Source of the DNA: CAXBES01 sp963974915
Lineage (GTDB): Bacteria; Bacteroidota; Bacteroidia; Flavobacteriales; Flavobacteriaceae
Assembly: GCA_963974915.1 (NCBI GenBank)
Contig: CAXBES010000011.1
Location: 1 to 64,000 of the forward strand
Direction: 5' to 3'
Length of the DNA stretch: 64,000 nucleotides
The first letter of the stretch is position 1, and the number at the start of each line of letters is the position of its first letter. Positions 1 to 7,306 of the stretch are shown one piece after another. The position numbers were made by a program, and so were the translations under genes. Below the pieces are notes generated by a model, which worked only from the letters and a program-made list of their open reading frames with translations, did no database searches and was not told where the DNA came from.

Positions 1-76
1 TTAATTTATCGAAGCTTGCTTCAGTAAATTTTAGCGCGAGTAACTTATAGGTGCGATACTGTGTTGTTGCTTTCAT
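1..76 (-). CDS. Partial gene at left edge, 5' end only (unknown)
   Basis: An open frame starts at an ATG whose complement is at 74-76 and runs leftward off the window, giving 25 codons (it begins MKATTQYRTYKLLALKF). The codons look ordinary for this genome, but the fragment is too short to recognise a family. It diverges from the ExbB operon. No clear ribosome binding site or -7 box precedes it, so it may be only a chance open frame. Confidence 0.4.
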   Translation of the reverse strand, partial: MKATTQYRTYKLLALKFTEASFDKL

Positions 77-174
77 GATTTTGGAATACAATATATTATA
101 AGGTGTAACTTTACTTTCATCTAAAGTGCTATACGTAAATACATATTTTATATAATAATTTGAAATCGGATGTA

Positions 175-201
175 TTTAATTTTAAATACTTTAAAATTAA
201 A
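175..201. repeat. AT-only perfect inverted repeat
   Basis: A 12-base arm (TTTAATTTTAAA) is followed by TAC and its exact reverse complement. With no G or C the hairpin would be weak, and no T tract follows. It may be a protein site or chance in AT-rich DNA. Confidence 0.4.
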
Positions 202-405
202 GTGTTAGAATATATGTTGGGGACTTATATTTTGTAAAACTAAATTTCCTTTAAAAATTGAATTGTTAAATGCAAAATAATTCAGGAAATTATGATAGTT
301 TTGGACCAGTCGAGATGCAGTTTATCCCGTTAAATTACTTTTTAACTAAAATTTGAATGTAACGCCCTCAATTATAGCAAATACAGGCTTACAACTTATT
401 TATTC

Positions 406-437
406 TTGCAGATTAACTAAATTATTTTATATCTTTA
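406..437 (+). promoter_or_regulatory. Promoter candidate for the exbB operon
   Basis: A TTG at 406-408 lies 21 bases before TATCTTTA at 430-437, close to the Bacteroidota -33/-7 pattern TTG-N19-21-TAnnTTTG (last base A rather than G). The start codon at 474 would leave a leader of about 30 bases. Confidence 0.45.
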
Positions 438-473
438 AACCTTAAACTAAAAACAAACTTTAAGTCGATAGCA

Positions 474-1277
474 ATGAAAAAATTATTTTCTATTATGGCA
501 ATTGCCGCACTAGTTTTTGCGGGAACACTAACTGCAAATGCAGCAGTAGCTCAATCTACGCCTGCAAGCGTTCAAAATTTAGCAACTTCAGCTACAGTTT
601 CATTTATTCAGGATGAAGCAGCGGCAACAGCCGAAGAAGAACTAGGATGGCATCAGGCATTGAAACAACGTTTTATCGAGGGTGGTCCTGGATTTATGGG
701 GATAGTTCTACTATGTTTAATTCTTGGGCTAGCAATTGCTATCGAAAGAATTATCTACCTTAATCTTTCTACTACTAATACTCAAAAATTAGCTGAAAAT
801 GTTGAAGATGCCTTAAATAGTGGTGGTATTGAAGCAGCAAAAGAAGTTTGTAGAAATACAAAAGGTCCTGTTGCATCTATTTATTACCAAGGCTTAGATC
901 GTGCCGATGAGAGTATCGAAGCTGCTGAAAAAGCAGTTGTAGCATATGGTGGAGTTCAAATGGGTCAGTTAGAAAAGAATGTTTCGTGGATTTCCTTATT
1001 TATCGCTCTGGCTCCTATGCTTGGTTTCATGGGAACAGTAATAGGTATGATTCTTGCATTCGATAAAATTGAAGCAGCGGGAGATATGAACCCTTCACTT
1101 GTTGCGGGTGGTATTAAAGTAGCACTTTTAACAACGGTTTTTGGACTTATTGTAGCGATTATACTTCAGATTTTTTACAACTATATTATTGCGAAAATCG
1201 ATAGTATCGTTAACAGCATGGAAGATGCTTCCATTACACTAATAGACATGTTAGTGGACTACAAAAACAAAAGATAA
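474..1277 (+). CDS. exbB: MotA/TolQ/ExbB proton channel family protein
   Basis: Inner-membrane proton channel subunit that, with ExbD, turns proton motive force into work on an outer-membrane partner (TonB- or Tol-type). The 267-residue protein has an N-terminal signal-like hydrophobic stretch (residues about 3-25), a membrane segment at about 73-93 and two more near 172-192 and 212-238. The region between the last two contains the glycine-rich stretch LGFMGTVIGMILAF typical of the family. The N-terminal extension before the first family segment is common in Bacteroidota ExbB. It opens a compact operon with a small membrane protein and two exbD genes. The family is certain; the TonB versus Tol assignment is not. 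Confidence 0.9.
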   Translation: MKKLFSIMAIAALVFAGTLTANAAVAQSTPASVQNLATSATVSFIQDEAAATAEEELGWHQALKQRFIEGGPGFMGIVLLCLILGLAIAIERIIYLNLSTTNTQKLAENVEDALNSGGIEAAKEVCRNTKGPVASIYYQGLDRADESIEAAEKAVVAYGGVQMGQLEKNVSWISLFIALAPMLGFMGTVIGMILAFDKIEAAGDMNPSLVAGGIKVALLTTVFGLIVAIILQIFYNYIIAKIDSIVNSMEDASITLIDMLVDYKNKR

Positions 1278-1295
1278 TTTAAAACATACCAAGTA

Positions 1296-1721
1296 ATGGG
1301 TTTACATAAAATATTTAAAATAATAGCGTTAATCCTGAGCCTAGTAGGAGTTGTCTTTTTTGCCTTACTACTTTCAAAGGGAGATGATGCTGTTAGAGCA
1401 ACCGGAGAAGGTCTAGATGGATTTCTATATGTTGCGTATATCATCTTTGCTTTAATAATCTTGATGGTCGTAATATTTGTATTAAAAGGGATCTTTTCAG
1501 GAGATATAAAGAAAACATTGTTATCTGTTGGTTTGTTCTTAGCAATTGTGGTGATATCATATGTACTGGCAGATGGAACAGAGGTTACAATGCGAGATGG
1601 AGAAATTCTTTCAGCAAGTGGCTCGAAATGGGTAAGTACCGGTCTATATGTATTTTACATAATGGCGTTCCTTGCAATAGCATCGATGGTATTTAGCGGA
1701 ATAACAAAAATTAGAAGATAA
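1296..1721 (+). CDS. Small four-helix membrane protein in the ExbBD operon
   Basis: A 141-residue protein with hydrophobic segments near residues 8-26, 42-66, 75-93 and 115-135, so probably four membrane helices and little else. No catalytic motif is visible and I do not recognise a named family. It lies 18 bases after exbB, and its stop codon shares one base with the start of the first exbD (TAATG), which suggests translational coupling. The position implies a role with the ExbB/ExbD motor, perhaps as an accessory or assembly subunit; this is inference from context only. Confidence 0.75.
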   Translation: MGLHKIFKIIALILSLVGVVFFALLLSKGDDAVRATGEGLDGFLYVAYIIFALIILMVVIFVLKGIFSGDIKKTLLSVGLFLAIVVISYVLADGTEVTMRDGEILSASGSKWVSTGLYVFYIMAFLAIASMVFSGITKIRR

Positions 1722-2341
1722 TGGCAAGAAGAGCAACACCAGAAGTTAATGCAGGGTCTATGGCAGACATCGCATTCCTGTTGCTTATCTTTTTCCTGGT
1801 TACTACAACCATTGAGAAGGATAAGGGGATTGCTAGACAATTGCCACCTAATGAAGAAATAGAAGATCCACCAATTATAAGACAAAGAAACTTATTTGTG
1901 GTTAACGTGAATAAGAATGACCAATTGTTGGTTGAGGAAGAATTGATGGAACTTAAAAACTTGAGACAAGCTGCAATAGATTTCCTTGATAATGGTGGTG
2001 CTGCAGCCGGAAGTCCTGAGTATTGTAATTATTGTAAAGGAAAAAGAGATCCGGAATCTTCAGATAACCCTGATAAAGCTGTTATTTCTGTTCAGAACGA
2101 TAGATTAACCTCTTACAAAATGTATATCGCAGTACAAAATGAATTGGTTGCGGCATATAACTTTTTGAGAGATAGAGAATCTCAACGTTTGTACGGGTTT
2201 AAATTTACAGAGGTTAAAAAAGCTATGGATGAAGGTAATTATCAGGGTAACGAAGAAGCCGCTCAGGAAAAGCTAGAGACTATTCAGAAATTATTTCCTT
2301 TAAAATTATCTGAAGCAGAACCGAAAAGTAAAGGATCGTAA
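1721..2341 (+). CDS. exbD: Biopolymer transporter ExbD (first copy)
   Basis: ExbD family subunit of the proton channel. Residues 12-31 (SMADIAFLLLIFFLVTTTIE) form the single N-terminal membrane helix with the conserved aspartate (D15) that relays protons, followed by a periplasmic domain. At 206 residues it is longer than the usual 130-150 because of an insert around residues 85-120 containing a CNYCKG pair of cysteines. It overlaps the preceding gene by one base and is followed 14 bases later by a second exbD, so two different ExbD subunits are probably made together. Confidence 0.9.
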   Translation: MARRATPEVNAGSMADIAFLLLIFFLVTTTIEKDKGIARQLPPNEEIEDPPIIRQRNLFVVNVNKNDQLLVEEELMELKNLRQAAIDFLDNGGAAAGSPEYCNYCKGKRDPESSDNPDKAVISVQNDRLTSYKMYIAVQNELVAAYNFLRDRESQRLYGFKFTEVKKAMDEGNYQGNEEAAQEKLETIQKLFPLKLSEAEPKSKGS

Positions 2342-2355
2342 ATTAAGAATAAATT

Positions 2356-2829
2356 ATGTCAAAGTTCACAAAGAAAAAAGGAGGCGAATTACCTGCGGTT
2401 AACACTGCATCGTTACCTGATATCGTATTTATGTTATTATTCTTTTTTATGGTTGTAACTGTGTTAAGAGATAATGACCTTTTGGTGAAAAATACCTTAC
2501 CAAAAGCAGATCAGGTTGAAAAGCTGAAGAAAGATCGTTCTGTGTTTATTTTTGCCGGTAAACCAAGTGCTAGATATCAAGATAAGTATGGTAAAGAGGG
2601 GAAAATTCAAATAGGTGACAAGTATACCGATGTGTCAAATTTAAAATTTGCCCTTACCGAAGCAAGACAGAAATTACGACCTGAACTACAGGATAAAGTT
2701 ATGGTTGCCTTAAAAGTAGATGAAGAAACCAATACAGGTCTGGTTACAGATATTAAACAAGAATTACGAGACCTGAATATGTTGAAACTTATATACATAA
2801 CAGCACCTGGAAACGAAGTTGGTAATTAA
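2356..2829 (+). CDS. exbD: Biopolymer transporter ExbD (second copy)
   Basis: Second ExbD-type subunit, 157 residues, with a short cytoplasmic lysine-rich tip and the membrane helix containing SLPDIVFMLLFFFMVVTVL (key aspartate D22), then a periplasmic domain ending in a strand like those of ExbD/TolR. It is the last gene of the operon, since a strong terminator hairpin starts 11 bases after its stop codon. Two non-identical ExbD proteins next to one ExbB are a recurrent arrangement in Flavobacteriia; whether they form one mixed complex cannot be told from sequence. Confidence 0.9.
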   Translation: MSKFTKKKGGELPAVNTASLPDIVFMLLFFFMVVTVLRDNDLLVKNTLPKADQVEKLKKDRSVFIFAGKPSARYQDKYGKEGKIQIGDKYTDVSNLKFALTEARQKLRPELQDKVMVALKVDEETNTGLVTDIKQELRDLNMLKLIYITAPGNEVGN

Positions 2830-2839
2830 ACTTCTTTCT

Positions 2840-2902
2840 AAATGATTTTTATACGCCTTGTTCTTTATTTTTGAACAAGGCGTATTTATTTTAAATCATT
2901 TT
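2840..2902 (+). terminator. Strong hairpin terminator after the ExbBD operon
   Basis: Arms 2851-2863 (ATACGCCTTGTTC) and 2873-2885 pair perfectly over 13 bases around a 9-base loop. AAATGATTT (2840-2848) can also pair with AAATCATTT (2894-2902) outside it. A T-rich stretch follows. It separates the ExbBD operon from the next gene and argues against any start codon for that gene lying inside the hairpin. Confidence 0.8.
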
Positions 2903-2923
2903 AAATACCGTTATATTTATGTG

Positions 2924-3634
2924 ATGAATATAAAATCTAATTTTCTAATTTTCACTTTTATAATTCTGTTGTTGCCTCAACTTAATTATGGACAGGAACC
3001 TTCCTCTGAGGTTGAAGGCGATTCTTTATACCGAGAAGATCAGTTCTATATAGGCGCGACTTATAATTTGATTCTAAATGCTCCTGATGATGTAAATATA
3101 CGTGGACTCTCGGGAGGGATTCAATTTGGTTATATGAGGGATATGCCTATTAATAAACGTAGAAATCTGGCAGTAGCAGTTGGCGCTGGCTTCTCGTTCG
3201 ATGATTTTGGACAGAATCTATTTATAGGTGAAACTGAAAATGAGGAAACGATTTTTACCGTTCTTCTAGATGAAGAGGTGAATTATGATCGAAACCGCTT
3301 TGGTATGTCGGTCATTGAGGCTCCAATTGAATTTCGATGGCGGACTTCTACACGAGAAACATATAAGTTCTGGAGAATCTACGCCGGATTGAGAGTAGGG
3401 TATGCGTTTCGTTACAAATCGGTTTTCAAACAGCCCAATAACAATGTAAATCAAACGAAAATCCCTGAATTCGATCCTGTTCGATTAGGTGCCACCCTTA
3501 GTTTCGGCTACAATACATTTAACTTCTTTGCCTATTACTCTATCAATCCGTTCTTTAAGGATGCCGTAACAACCGATGGGCAAAATGTTGAATTCAAAAC
3601 GATAAAAATTGGTCTAATGTTCTATATTTTATAA
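2924..3634 (+). CDS. Outer-membrane beta-barrel (porin family) protein
   Basis: A 236-residue exported protein. I start it at the ATG at 2924 because it then begins with a clean signal peptide (MNIKSNFLIFTFIILLLPQ, cut near YGQ); the longer frame reaches back into the terminator hairpin. The mature part has the alternating hydrophobic pattern, frequent aromatic residues and glycine-rich turns of a small outer-membrane barrel (for example RLGATLSFGYNTFNFFAYYS) and ends in a hydrophobic strand, FYIL. It resembles the porin/PorT-like barrel families of Bacteroidota. No substrate can be inferred. It converges with the next gene and overlaps it by six bases. Confidence 0.65.
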   Translation: MNIKSNFLIFTFIILLLPQLNYGQEPSSEVEGDSLYREDQFYIGATYNLILNAPDDVNIRGLSGGIQFGYMRDMPINKRRNLAVAVGAGFSFDDFGQNLFIGETENEETIFTVLLDEEVNYDRNRFGMSVIEAPIEFRWRTSTRETYKFWRIYAGLRVGYAFRYKSVFKQPNNNVNQTKIPEFDPVRLGATLSFGYNTFNFFAYYSINPFFKDAVTTDGQNVEFKTIKIGLMFYIL

Positions 3635-4234
3635 CCAAAAATTAAGTAATATTAGCTGTGGTAATAAGCCAATAAAGAAACCAACTATCAATTCTGGGTA
3701 AATATGGGATTTTGTGTGCAATCTTGATGATGCAACCCATCCATTAATGATAAAGAATACTCCTATACCCAAGAGCGCATTTACTTTAAAATGGACACTT
3801 AGGGCAATTAGAAACATCGTCACTCCCGCAATTCCCATTTGATGCAAACTGATCTTAAACCTAAAGAAAACCATCAGTAAGGCGGTTATGGTAGAGAACA
3901 GTATCCCAACGAAAAAATAATACAGCTCCGGACTGTCAAATGGACCAAATACCATTTTTATGATAAGTAATAATAAGACAGATTGAATCATTAAAGGAAA
4001 CTTCCGTTCTTTGACCTCGGTTAAGTTTATGGATGATACTATTGAAAGATTTTTCAGAAGGAAAAAAGTAATAAGTGGAATAAATAATGTTACAATGGCA
4101 ACTGCCAGTATTCGAGCCTGAATAAATTCCGGTTCAATAAAACGTGGCGTGATCAAATAATAGGTTATAGTTCCCAACAAAGGCATGAAGAGTGGGTGAA
4201 AAAGATATGCCGCGCTACGTAAGAACCAATTCAT
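3629..4234 (-). CDS. Multi-pass membrane protein (PAP2-like, uncertain)
   Basis: A 201-residue protein with about six membrane helices. The C-terminal part has a histidine and an acidic residue before a helix (LHTKSHIYPELIVGFFIG), faintly like the last motif of the PAP2 phosphatase superfamily, but the first PAP2 motifs are not convincing, so no activity is assigned. Its ATG overlaps the rpoN stop codon by one base (TAATG), so it is probably co-translated with rpoN. Orthologues in this position are usually listed as hypothetical membrane proteins. Confidence 0.7.
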   Translation of the reverse strand: MNWFLRSAAYLFHPLFMPLLGTITYYLITPRFIEPEFIQARILAVAIVTLFIPLITFFLLKNLSIVSSINLTEVKERKFPLMIQSVLLLLIIKMVFGPFDSPELYYFFVGILFSTITALLMVFFRFKISLHQMGIAGVTMFLIALSVHFKVNALLGIGVFFIINGWVASSRLHTKSHIYPELIVGFFIGLLPQLILLNFWL

Positions 4235-5694
4235 TAGATTTCTTTTCTAAGTCTGGCGACAGGCAGATCGAGTAACTCTCTGTATTTCGCTACCGTTCTA
4301 CGAGCAATGGGATATCCTTTTTCTTTAAGAACTTTAGCCAGTTTATCATCGGTTAGAGGCTTGCGTTTATCCTCATCGGCTATTGTCATCTCCAAAATCT
4401 TCTTAATTTCCTTAGTAGAAACATCTTCTCCCTGATCATTTTTCATCGACTCACTGAAGAAATCCTTGATCAATTTCGTGCCGTAAGGAGTATCTACATA
4501 TTTACTATTTGCTACCCGCGAAACAGTGGAAATGTCCATTTTAATCTTGTCGGCTATATCTTTTAAGATCATTGGTTTTAGCTTTCGCTCATCTCCAGTA
4601 AGAAAATACTCTTCCTGTTGATGCATGATAGCATTCATAGTAACGTAAAGAGTCTGTTGTCGCTGTTTAATCGCGTCTATAAACCATTTAGCTGCATCCA
4701 GTTTCTGTTTGATAAACATTACCGCATCTTTTTGCGATTTCGATTTATCTTTCGATTCTTTATATCCTTTAAGCATATTGGTGTACTCTCTGGATACATG
4801 CAGTTCGGGGGCATTCCTGCCATTTAAGGTAAGATCTAATTTTCCGTCGACAATTTTTATAGCAAAATCGGGGACCACATGTTCTACCATTCTTGTATTT
4901 CCTGAATAAGTTCCTCCGGGCTTCGGATTTAAACCTTCTATTTCGTGAATGGCTTCTCTTAGTTGATCTTCGGAAATATCAAACTTCTGAAGTAATTTTT
5001 TGTAATGTTTCTTCGAAAAATGATCGAACGCTTCTTCCAGAATCAATATAGCCAAAGCAACTGAAGGTTTCGGCTCTTTTCTTTCAAGCTGAAGTAACAG
5101 ACATTCCTGAAGACTTCTCGCACCTACTCCTGCCGGATCTAAACCCTGAACAATATCAAGAACCTTTTCAATTTTATCTTCGGTGGTATAAACATTTTGA
5201 GTAAAAGCCAGATCGTCAACAATATCTTGTAATTCCCTTCTTATATAACCACTTTCATCCACGCTACCAACTAAGAATTTAGCTATTTCTTCCTCCTCCT
5301 CATCTAAACGGTAGGTGCTTAATTGTTGTAATAACCTTTGATTAAACGATGTACCCGATGCGTAAGGCATTTGTTTCTCCTCATCATCGGCACTATAATT
5401 ATTTGCAGATAACTTATAGCTAGGCGTTTCGTCATCGCTCAGGTAATCATCTACATTTATTTCAGTTTCAATTATTTCGTTTCCCTCGTCGTAATCATCT
5501 TCATACTCGTTATCGAATTCATCATCATACGAATCTGAATCATCCTTTCCTCCTTCAAGCGCAGGGTTTTCTTCCATTTCTTGAGAAATACGTTGCTCGA
5601 ATGCCTGCGTAGGAAGTTGTATCAACTTCATCAACTGGATTTGCTGAGGAGATAATTTCTGTGAAAGTTTAAAGTTTAACTGCTGCTTTAACAT
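4234..5694 (-). CDS. rpoN: RNA polymerase sigma-54 factor
   Basis: Alternative sigma factor that directs RNA polymerase to -24/-12 promoters and needs AAA+ activators. The 486-residue protein shows region I (glutamine- and leucine-rich, QQIQLMKLIQLPTQAFEQRI), a long acidic region II (residues about 50-95, dense in D and E), the core-binding domain, the helix-turn-helix domain and the diagnostic RpoN box ARRTVAKYRE at residues 464-473. It is followed with a one-base overlap by a membrane protein gene. A terminator candidate lies between it and asnS upstream. No AAA+ activator gene is in this window. Confidence 0.97.
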   Translation of the reverse strand: MLKQQLNFKLSQKLSPQQIQLMKLIQLPTQAFEQRISQEMEENPALEGGKDDSDSYDDEFDNEYEDDYDEGNEIIETEINVDDYLSDDETPSYKLSANNYSADDEEKQMPYASGTSFNQRLLQQLSTYRLDEEEEEIAKFLVGSVDESGYIRRELQDIVDDLAFTQNVYTTEDKIEKVLDIVQGLDPAGVGARSLQECLLLQLERKEPKPSVALAILILEEAFDHFSKKHYKKLLQKFDISEDQLREAIHEIEGLNPKPGGTYSGNTRMVEHVVPDFAIKIVDGKLDLTLNGRNAPELHVSREYTNMLKGYKESKDKSKSQKDAVMFIKQKLDAAKWFIDAIKQRQQTLYVTMNAIMHQQEEYFLTGDERKLKPMILKDIADKIKMDISTVSRVANSKYVDTPYGTKLIKDFFSESMKNDQGEDVSTKEIKKILEMTIADEDKRKPLTDDKLAKVLKEKGYPIARRTVAKYRELLDLPVARLRKEI

Positions 5695-5720
5695 CGTTAT
5701 TTATACTTACATATAAAGTT

Positions 5721-5761
5721 AAAAAAAACTAACTACTTTATGGTTGAAGTGGCTAGTTTTA
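5721..5761 (-). terminator. Terminator candidate after asnS
   Basis: On the minus strand, AAAACTA and ACTT pair with AAGT and TAGTTTT, and a run of eight T residues follows. It lies between the asnS stop codon and the rpoN start, so rpoN would need its own promoter or readthrough. Confidence 0.5.
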
Positions 5762-5791
5762 ATACAAAGTTGTGAAAAATATAAATTGAGC

Positions 5792-7234
5792 TTAGAACTC
5801 GGCATTTCCGGGGGTACGTGGATAAGGAATCACATCTCTAATATTACCCATTCCGGTAACAAACTGCACAAGACGTTCAAAACCTAATCCAAAACCACTA
5901 TGAACAGCTGTACCAAACTTACGTAATTCTAGATACCACCATAGTTCGGCTTCTTCAATACCCATTGTAGCCATTTTTTCTTTCAATACATCATATCGTT
6001 CTTCTCGCTGCGATCCACCCACAATTTCACCAATTCCAGGAAACAGAACATCCATTGCTCGAACAGTTTTTCCATCGTCGTTTAAACGCATGTAAAAGGC
6101 TTTAATCGTAGCAGGATAGTCAAACAGGATTACCGGGCATTTAAAGTGTTTTTCAACTAAAAACCGTTCGTGTTCACTCTGTAGATCGGCTCCCCACTCT
6201 TCGATTAAATATTTAAATTTTTTCTTCTGATTTGGTTTAGAGCGCTTTAAGATCTCGATGGCTTCGGTATAAGTAACCCGCTTAAAGTTATTGTCAATAA
6301 TAAACTGAAGTTTCTCTCTAAGGGTCATATCACTTCTCTCGGCCTGAGGCTTGCTCTTCTCGTCCTGAAGCAGACGTTGTTCTAAGAATTCAAGATCGTC
6401 TGCACAGTTGTCTAACGCATATTTTACGACATATTTGATAAAGTCCTCGGCTAGATCCATATTGGCATCAAGATCATTGAACGCTACTTCCGGTTCTATC
6501 ATCCAAAATTCGGCCAAATGGCGCGAAGTGTTCGAATTTTCGGCTCTAAAAGTTGGTCCGAAGGTATACACTTTCCCCAATCCCATTGCGTAAGTTTCGG
6601 CTTCCAATTGACCGCTTACAGTTAGGTTGGTTTCCTTTCCGAAGAAATCTTCCTTATAATTAATGCTACCGTCTTCATTTAGCGGTGGGTTCTTTTGATC
6701 TAATGAGCTTACACGAAACATTTCTCCGGCTCCCTCGGCATCACTTCCGGTAATAATTGGGGTGTGCATATAATTAAACCCGTTTTTCTGAAAGTATTCG
6801 TGAATTGCAAATGCCAATTTAGAGCGCGTTCGCATTACGGCACTAAATGTGTTGGTTCTTACTCTTAAATGAGCCTGTTCCCTTAGTGTTTCCAGGGAGT
6901 GTCTTTTAGGTGAAAGTATGGTTAACTTAACATCTTCAGGATCTGCCTCGCCCAGAACTTCAACGTCATTGACTTGAATTTCGACCGCCTGACCTTGTCC
7001 CTGACTTTCTACTAATAACCCCTTAACTTTTACTGCAGCTCCAACAGTTATCTTCTTTAAGACATCTTCTTCAAATTCTTCATAATTAACCACACATTGC
7101 AGATTCTTAATTGTTGAGCCGTCGTTCAATGATATAAAACGATTACTTCTAAAAGAACGAACCCAACCAATGGTGGTAACTTCTACTAATGACGGTTCAC
7201 TTTGCAATAGCTTTTTAATTTCTGTATGCTGCAT
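5792..7234 (-). CDS. asnS: Asparaginyl-tRNA synthetase
   Basis: Class II aminoacyl-tRNA synthetase that charges tRNA-Asn. The 480-residue protein has an N-terminal OB-fold anticodon-binding domain (residues about 15-100, with VRSFRSNRFISLNDGS), a class II catalytic domain with motif 2 (FRAENSNTSRHLAEFWMIEPE) and motif 3 near the C-terminus (GLGFERLVQFVTGMGNIRDV). Length and ends match the bacterial family. A good promoter candidate lies 20-49 bases upstream of the start, so it can be transcribed on its own. Confidence 0.97.
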   Translation of the reverse strand: MQHTEIKKLLQSEPSLVEVTTIGWVRSFRSNRFISLNDGSTIKNLQCVVNYEEFEEDVLKKITVGAAVKVKGLLVESQGQGQAVEIQVNDVEVLGEADPEDVKLTILSPKRHSLETLREQAHLRVRTNTFSAVMRTRSKLAFAIHEYFQKNGFNYMHTPIITGSDAEGAGEMFRVSSLDQKNPPLNEDGSINYKEDFFGKETNLTVSGQLEAETYAMGLGKVYTFGPTFRAENSNTSRHLAEFWMIEPEVAFNDLDANMDLAEDFIKYVVKYALDNCADDLEFLEQRLLQDEKSKPQAERSDMTLREKLQFIIDNNFKRVTYTEAIEILKRSKPNQKKKFKYLIEEWGADLQSEHERFLVEKHFKCPVILFDYPATIKAFYMRLNDDGKTVRAMDVLFPGIGEIVGGSQREERYDVLKEKMATMGIEEAELWWYLELRKFGTAVHSGFGLGFERLVQFVTGMGNIRDVIPYPRTPGNAEF

Positions 7235-7253
7235 GGTTTCTATTTTGAAGGCG

Positions 7254-7283
7254 TAAAGATAATTTATTAGCGCTAAAGGGCAA
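7254..7283 (-). promoter_or_regulatory. Promoter candidate for asnS
   Basis: On the minus strand TTG (complement of 7281-7283) is followed after 19 bases by TATCTTTA (complement of 7254-7261). This fits the Bacteroidota -33/-7 pattern except for the last base, and lies 20 bases before the asnS start codon. Confidence 0.55.
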
Positions 7284-7306
7284 ATTCAAAATCTTGGAAT
7301 TTGTGC

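Larger units (their letters stand above)
77..473. other. Intergenic region upstream of exbB
   Basis: No gene is seen in these roughly 400 bases. The stretch is very AT-rich. It holds an AT-only inverted repeat (arms 175-186 and 190-201, loop TAC) and, near its right end, a promoter candidate for the ExbB operon. Nothing else stands out. Confidence 0.6.

Noticed and set aside
2858..2923. Longer N-terminus of the beta-barrel protein
   Set aside because: It would start inside the terminator hairpin, and the signal peptide begins cleanly at 2924.
2924..3634. Type IX secretion protein PorT
   Set aside because: It is a small PorT-like barrel, but genuine PorT usually sits beside ubiE and no other type IX secretion genes are here; only the porin family is supported.
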